Position numbers and translations under genes: made by a program. Positions 59,878 through 64,000 of a stretch of DNA of 64,000 nucleotides are shown piece by piece. Source of the stretch: a bacterium 1XD21-70 (GTDB lineage: Bacteria; Bacillota; Clostridia; Lachnospirales; Lachnospiraceae); contig RAYB01000003.1 in NCBI GenBank assembly GCA_003669055.1, forward strand, positions 124,001 through 188,000. Direction: 5' to 3'. Positions within the stretch are counted from its first letter, which is position 1. The number at the start of each line of letters is the position of its first letter. The notes under the pieces are model-generated. The model made no database searches. It was not told the DNA's origin and worked only from the letters and a program-made list of their open reading frames with translations.

Positions 59878-60972
59878 TCACTCCAGGGTGGCAATCACTT
59901 CCTCATATGTGGGCATGGATTTCACCACAATCTCTCCTGATTTGATCTGTTCGGTGACTTCCTCCACCTTGTCCCGCACCTCCTGCGGGATCTCGCACTG
60001 GGACTCATCCGCAAGTTTGCAATAAGCGTATCCGTTCTCCAGTGTCAGCACCTTAAGCCCCGGCTCAAAGATCCCATCATTCCAGTCAATCACCAGATCC
60101 TTTGCCGCCGTGTCCCAGGCTTCATAGTGGGAAGCAAGCACCTGGCCCGGCAAGCGCCCATTGTTGTCATCCGTACATCCCATCACATAATAGCCCTCGC
60201 CCATCTCCTTGGCTGCCTCATAAAGCCCAAGTGCGCTTTTCCCTCCGGAGCCCCACAGCACGTCCGCCCCGTTCTGATAATGCACCAAGGCAAGTTCCTT
60301 CGCCTTCGCCGGGTCCTCAAAGCTTCCGATCCAGCTTGTCTGCACCTCAATCTCCGGGTTCACATACTCAATGCCTTCCTTATATCCGTCCAGGTACCGG
60401 TGGGTATCCGGGTTATCTACGCCGCCCACAAAAGCGACCTTATTATTCTTCGTCGTCATCGCCGCCAGGACACCCATCACAAAGGAAGACTGTTGCTCAT
60501 AGCAGCAGATCCCCTCCAGGTTATCCCCCTTGGTGGCACAGATGGCATGGATAAAGGAGACATCCGGGTTCTGCTGTGACACGGCCTTCACCGAATCGAT
60601 CAGTTCCGGGAACACCGCAAAAATCAGGTTATACCCCTCACTGACCATCGCCTGCATGCTCTCCTCGTATTCCCCCTTCTTGGCCTCCACTACATGGACT
60701 TCAATCCCGGCCTCGTCGCACCCTGCCTTGATCCCCCTGTACACCATGTCAACCGGGCCGTCATCCCCAAGCCTCTGGGCAGTAATATACGCAACCTTAT
60801 TCACGCCTTTGCCTTCCTCTGCCTTCTCCCCCGCCGGGTCTTTTTTTGTTGCCGCCCCTGTCTCCGCCTGGGGAGCCGCCTCCGTCGTCGGTGCCTCATT
60901 CACCTTCTGGCATCCCCCCAGCGCCATAAGCGCCGCACACGCAGCAACCAGCAATGCAGTCTTTCTCTTCAT
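59878..60972 (-). CDS. BMP-family substrate-binding lipoprotein
   Basis: A 364-residue lipoprotein (lipobox ALGGC, Cys21) of the PnrA/BMP family, which usually binds purine or other nucleosides (FIHAICATKGDNLEGICCYE, VAFVGGVDNPDTHRYLDGY, VLWGSGGKSALGLYEAA). The operon's amidohydrolase suggests a ureide, hydantoin or nucleobase derivative as ligand. First gene of the operon, controlled by the operator at 61050-61065. Confidence 0.93.
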   Translation of the reverse strand: MKRKTALLVAACAALMALGGCQKVNEAPTTEAAPQAETGAATKKDPAGEKAEEGKGVNKVAYITAQRLGDDGPVDMVYRGIKAGCDEAGIEVHVVEAKKGEYEESMQAMVSEGYNLIFAVFPELIDSVKAVSQQNPDVSFIHAICATKGDNLEGICCYEQQSSFVMGVLAAMTTKNNKVAFVGGVDNPDTHRYLDGYKEGIEYVNPEIEVQTSWIGSFEDPAKAKELALVHYQNGADVLWGSGGKSALGLYEAAKEMGEGYYVMGCTDDNNGRLPGQVLASHYEAWDTAAKDLVIDWNDGIFEPGLKVLTLENGYAYCKLADESQCEIPQEVRDKVEEVTEQIKSGEIVVKSMPTYEEVIATLE

Positions 60973-61049
60973 TTTGCTCCCTCCTTATACGTTCTCCACA
61001 GTTCCTTGCAGCTATTCTAACCACAGCTGCCGGAATTATAACTACTATT

Positions 61050-61065
61050 TTGTAACCGTTTACAA
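61050..61065. promoter_or_regulatory. LacI-family operator
   Basis: TTGTAACCGTTTACAA is a CG-centred palindrome with one mismatched pair, lying at the predicted transcription start of the BMP operon. A weaker relative (TTGTAATCG) occurs at 61214-61222 near the lacI promoter. Confidence 0.8.
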
Positions 61066-61070
61066 TCGCA

Positions 61071-61099
61071 ATGATAGCACAGTTACTCAGCAATGTCAA
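61071..61099 (-). promoter_or_regulatory. promoter of BMP operon
   Basis: Minus strand: -35 TTGACA (61099-61094), 17-base spacer, -10 TATCAT (61076-61071) with extended TGC. Confidence 0.8.
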
Positions 61100-61228
61100 C
61101 ATATTTTCAACGTATTTTTCCTATTTTTTATTTATTTTACTCGTATTATATGTTTTTTCAAAAGTTTTTATCCCTACCTCTCTTCCTTTACCCTCCTCGG
61201 CCTCCCCATTATATTGTAATCGTTTTTA

Positions 61229-61257
61229 TTGCTTTTTCAAAAATTCTATGCTATAAT
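61229..61257 (+). promoter_or_regulatory. promoter of lacI-amidohydrolase genes
   Basis: -35 TTGCTT (61229-61234), 17-base spacer, -10 TATAAT (61252-61257) with extended TGC. Confidence 0.8.
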
Positions 61258-61345
61258 AGGGGCACAAAATATGTACTGGCCAAAAAGGGGGGCCGCCACG
61301 GCTCCTTTTTGCCACCCCACTACCCACCAAGAGTAAAGGATCCCC

Positions 61346-62332
61346 ATGAATATTCACGAAATCGCCAAACAAGCCAACGTATCCATTGCAACCGTTTCCA
61401 GAGTCCTGAACAATAAGCCAAACATCAGCCCCAAGACTTATAAAAAGGTCATGGACGTCCTCGAGGAAACCGGCTATAGCCCAAACGCTATCGCCCGCGG
61501 GCTGAAGCACAATTCCATGAACATGATCGGCATCGTGGTCGATGACATCCGCAACCTATACCGTGCCCATGTGATCTACCACCTAGAAGACCTCCTGAGC
61601 CGGCAAGGCTATACCACCATTGTCTTCAACGCCTGCACAAAGGGAGGTTCCCTGTTCTCTTTGCTGTCCCAGCATCAGTTTGACTCCCTCATTTTTGTGG
61701 GATCCTCGCTGAGCACCCATGACGTCAGCCATTTTATTTCAACCAGCTGCCCACAAAAGCCTGTATTAATGTTCAACGGATACGTTGGCCTTCCCAATGT
61801 CATCTCCGTCATCTGTGATGAGGCACGGGGGATGCAGATGATGGCAGACCACATTTACCGCACAGGGAAACGCCGGTTTTTGTACGTCAACTACGGACAG
61901 AACCTTGCCAGCCAGCGGAAACTGTCCGGTTTTTGCGACAAGCTTTCTGAATTAAACCTGGAATTTTCCAGCAGCCATGTATTTGAAGCCCCCAGCGATG
62001 ATTTTGAAGGCGGCTGCAAAGCCGGGCAGGCCATCATCGACAGCGGCATCCCCTTTGATGCCGTGCTTTGCAGCCTTGACCTCCCGGCCATGGGTGTGAT
62101 CCAGGTACTTCGCCAGTATGGATACTCGATCCCGGCAGATGTCTCGGTCAGCGGCTTTGACAACCTCATCTACGGCAAACTCACCCCGCCATACCTGACC
62201 TCCGTGGACGGGAAGATACAGGAACTGGCCAATATCGCCGTAAAAAAGCTTGTGGCCGCCTTAGCAGGGGAAGAGGTAAGCCATGAGCCCTACAGCATCT
62301 CCCCATCCCTGTACCTCGGGGGCACTACCTAA
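61346..62332 (+). CDS. LacI-family transcriptional repressor
   Basis: A 328-residue LacI regulator with helix-turn-helix at residues 2-26 (EIAKQANVSIATVSRVLNN) and an effector domain (MIGIVVDDIRN, VSVSGFDNLIYG). Divergent from the BMP importer operon; it most likely binds the operator at 61050-61065 and responds to the imported compound or a breakdown product. Confidence 0.93.
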   Translation: MNIHEIAKQANVSIATVSRVLNNKPNISPKTYKKVMDVLEETGYSPNAIARGLKHNSMNMIGIVVDDIRNLYRAHVIYHLEDLLSRQGYTTIVFNACTKGGSLFSLLSQHQFDSLIFVGSSLSTHDVSHFISTSCPQKPVLMFNGYVGLPNVISVICDEARGMQMMADHIYRTGKRRFLYVNYGQNLASQRKLSGFCDKLSELNLEFSSSHVFEAPSDDFEGGCKAGQAIIDSGIPFDAVLCSLDLPAMGVIQVLRQYGYSIPADVSVSGFDNLIYGKLTPPYLTSVDGKIQELANIAVKKLVAALAGEEVSHEPYSISPSLYLGGTT

Positions 62333-62339
62333 ACCATGC

Positions 62340-62460
62340 CCTCAGCGGACAAGAAGACTCGCGGTTTTGTCCCTTTGTCCGCTGAGGCTGCCCTTCGGGC
62401 ATTAGCACTCCCGAAAGACACTGCTTCATGCATGCCCTTACAAGGCATCACCTACCCAGA
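62340..62460 (+). other. three intercistronic hairpins
   Basis: CCTCAGCGGACAA (62340-62352) pairs perfectly with TTGTCCGCTGAGG (62375-62387); GCCC-TTC-GGGC and ATGCC..GGCAT stems follow. They fill the gap between lacI and the amidohydrolase gene and could set their relative expression. Confidence 0.6.
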
Positions 62461-62473
62461 AAGGAGTTACCCC

Positions 62474-63811
62474 ATGTTTGACCTGCTTATCAAAAACGGG
62501 CTCACTGTCATCCCGGCCGGTCCCCGGCTGCTGTCCATCGCTGTCAGGAACGGGAAAATTGCAGGATTATTGGACACAGAATCCGAAGTCCCCGCCAAGG
62601 AGGTTCTCGATTTCACCGGGAAAATCATCTTCCCGGGGCTGATTGATTCCCATGCCCATGTGACCTACTGCGCGGATTTTTCCTCCGGCTCCCACACAGC
62701 CGCCAGCGGCGGGGTCACCACCCTAGTGGAGATGCCCCAGTCCGGCCATCTCCCCTCTGTCTTCGACCAGGATACCCTCTCCGGGCGGATCGCCTCCATC
62801 CAGGAGTGCTCTGTCGTTGACTGTGCATTGTACGGGGGCGTCCGGGCCGGCCAATTGGAGCACATGGAAGAATTAGTGAAGGGCGGGGTTGCCGCCTTCA
62901 AGGTATTCTTAAGCGATGCCGGGGATTACGGCTCTTTTGACGATGCCAGCCTCCTAAGGCTAATGCAGGCTTCCCGCCGCTACAATTGCCTGGTTGCCGC
63001 CCACGCAGAATCCCAGCCTATCTGCGCCATGGAAACCCAAGACATGATAGCTGCCCAAAAAGGCGCAGAAGGCAACAGCAAAAGCCGCCCGGTCATCTCA
63101 GAAGTCCTCGCGGCCACCCGCCTCTGCACCCTTGCCCTGCACGAGCATGCCCGCGTCAGCATCTGCCATATTTCCTCCCGGCAGGTAACACGCATCATTC
63201 AGGAATTCCGCCGAAAAGGCCTGCAGGTTTATGCCGAGACATGTCCGCATTACCTGCTCCTCAGCCATGATGACGTGGCCAGGCACGGTGCCTGGGCCAA
63301 ATGCGCCCCGCCCCTGCGCAGCCAAAATACAGTGGACGGCTTATGGGAAAGCGTGGCCAGCGGGGAGATCGATATGGTCGGCAGTGACCACGCGACCTAT
63401 TCCGATGCCCAGAAATCCGCCGGAAGCTTCTGGTCTGCCCCCGGGGGCTTCCCCGGCCTCGATTTGATCCTCCCCGGCCTCTACAGCGAAGGGGTCTGCC
63501 AGCGCGGCCTCCCCCTCAGCCTCTTAGCACAAATCACCGCGTCCAACCCGGCCAGGATATTCGGCCTGGACTACTGCAAAGGCAGCATTGAGATTGGCAA
63601 GGATGCCGATTTTGCCGTCCTGGATCCAAGCATCCGTTGGGAATTCCATGCCTCCGGCACCTTTTACGACACCAAATCCACACACTACCCTTATGAAGGG
63701 AAAACCTTCCAGGGCAAAGTAACCAATACCTTTGTGCGGGGAAGGCAAATCTGGCAAGACGGGAAAATCCTGGCAGGCCGCCATGGCAAATACATCCCCG
63801 CCCGCCATTAA
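62474..63811 (+). CDS. dihydropyrimidinase/allantoinase-type amidohydrolase
   Basis: A 445-residue cyclic amidohydrolase. Metal-binding residues: DSHAHVT near residue 60, the carboxylated Lys region VAAFKVFLSDAG, AHAESQ, ICHISSRQ and GSDHATYS. It should open a cyclic ureide ring (allantoin, hydantoin or dihydropyrimidine), giving an N-carbamoyl acid for the hydrolase at 55004-56257. ATG 62474 has AAGGAG; the frame is open to 62336 but that part is the hairpin region. Confidence 0.9.
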   Translation: MFDLLIKNGLTVIPAGPRLLSIAVRNGKIAGLLDTESEVPAKEVLDFTGKIIFPGLIDSHAHVTYCADFSSGSHTAASGGVTTLVEMPQSGHLPSVFDQDTLSGRIASIQECSVVDCALYGGVRAGQLEHMEELVKGGVAAFKVFLSDAGDYGSFDDASLLRLMQASRRYNCLVAAHAESQPICAMETQDMIAAQKGAEGNSKSRPVISEVLAATRLCTLALHEHARVSICHISSRQVTRIIQEFRRKGLQVYAETCPHYLLLSHDDVARHGAWAKCAPPLRSQNTVDGLWESVASGEIDMVGSDHATYSDAQKSAGSFWSAPGGFPGLDLILPGLYSEGVCQRGLPLSLLAQITASNPARIFGLDYCKGSIEIGKDADFAVLDPSIRWEFHASGTFYDTKSTHYPYEGKTFQGKVTNTFVRGRQIWQDGKILAGRHGKYIPARH

Positions 63812-63823
63812 AATCCGTAACAA

Positions 63824-63854
63824 TAAAAAAGCCGTAGATTTTACTCTGCGGCTT
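63824..63854 (-). terminator. terminator of helicase gene
   Basis: Minus strand AAGCCGCAGA, 6-base loop, TCTACGGCTT then T-run; lies between the two convergent genes. Confidence 0.85.
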
Positions 63855-63862
63855 ATCATTAT

Positions 63863-64000
63863 CTATATCAGCGGGCTTACCTCTTTTTCGCAAAATAAAC
63901 CAAGTTTGTGAAGCGCCCTGGTACAGGCAACATATAAGAGATTTTTATCGTCTTCGTCATGGTAGTTTTGGCTGTCCGCATCACAGATTAAGACGGCATC
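63863..64000 (-). CDS. UvrD/HelD-type helicase, C-terminal end (partial)
   Basis: The last 45 codons of a gene that begins beyond the window, ending at TAG 63863. The peptide contains DAVLICDA and NLLYVACTRALHKL, which is helicase motif VI of superfamily 1 (UvrD/Rep/HelD). HelD-like proteins rescue stalled RNA polymerase; whether this is HelD or a DNA helicase cannot be decided from the fragment. Confidence 0.8.
   Translation of the reverse strand, partial: DAVLICDADSQNYHDEDDKNLLYVACTRALHKLGLFCEKEVSPLI

Larger units (their letters stand above)
60973..61345. other. divergent control region of the BMP operon and lacI
   Basis: AT-rich 373 bases with two opposed promoters and a LacI operator; no gene. 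Confidence 0.8.

Noticed and set aside
1-64000. tRNA, rRNA, CRISPR arrays, phage or toxin-antitoxin genes
   Set aside because: None could be recognised by reading either strand; short tRNA-like folds were not tested by computation.

Overview
The window looks like a chromosomal segment of an anaerobic Clostridia bacterium, most likely a Lachnospiraceae-type gut organism. The evidence is indirect: an AsrABC anaerobic sulfite reductase, a reverse-type rubrerythrin beside a PerR-like regulator, heme-pathway gene fusions typical of Clostridia, acetate kinase, many lipoproteins with short Gram-positive signal peptides, strong AGGAGG ribosome binding sites and consensus sigma-A promoters with extended -10 elements. 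No rRNA, tRNA, CRISPR array, transposase or phage gene was seen.

Layout. 1-3134: a TPR protein (5' end cut off) overlapping an HscC-like Hsp70. 3165-4037: a YitT-family membrane protein. 4333-13589: a visibly more AT-rich sugar-catabolism island with a divergent LacI repressor, a family 1 binding protein and two permeases (no ATPase), an enolase-superfamily dehydratase, the C-terminal remnant of a mannonate dehydratase, a VOC protein, a GH1 beta-glucosidase and a Gfo/Idh/MocA oxidoreductase. 14015-17522: acetate kinase and two envelope or unknown proteins. 17591-26148 (minus): a MutS2-like ATPase followed by a tetrapyrrole operon, hemC-cobA-hemD fused in one gene, hemL, hemA fused to a Met8/SirC-like domain, and hemB. 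26973-32116 (minus): YitT, two small membrane proteins and asrABC, whose product needs the siroheme precursor made by the neighbouring operon. 32502-38928 (minus): a secreted trigger-factor-like foldase, then an S1 protein / small alarmone synthetase / GDPD / DTD / M18 peptidase cluster. 39143-42154: PHP hydrolase, LysR regulator, PerR-like regulator and rubrerythrin. 42294-53615: a lipoprotein, a TRAP transporter with an RraA-like protein, two AraC regulators, and a hexuronate set (uxaC, SDR mannonate oxidoreductase, UxuA-like dehydratase). 53660-54553: an FAH-family hydrolase. 55004-63811: a BMP-type ABC importer with an N-carbamoyl amidohydrolase, divergent from a LacI regulator and a dihydropyrimidinase/allantoinase-type amidohydrolase, pointing to use of a cyclic ureide or nucleobase-derived compound. 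63863-64000: the C-terminal end of a UvrD/HelD-type helicase.

The most unusual signals are non-coding. Three very long inverted repeats (13907-13988, 26676-26945, 54738-54992) each sit just downstream of the stop codon of a minus-strand gene, each preceded on that strand by a run of G and a CGC. Two of them share an identical apical core and the same asymmetric internal loops although their outer arms differ in sequence. About 80 bp beyond one of them lies a perfect consensus promoter (TTGACA and TATAAT) whose 17-nt spacer consists only of G-runs separated by two T residues, driving the mutS2-hem operon. Operators for two LacI proteins and for the PerR-like protein can be placed precisely on their promoters.
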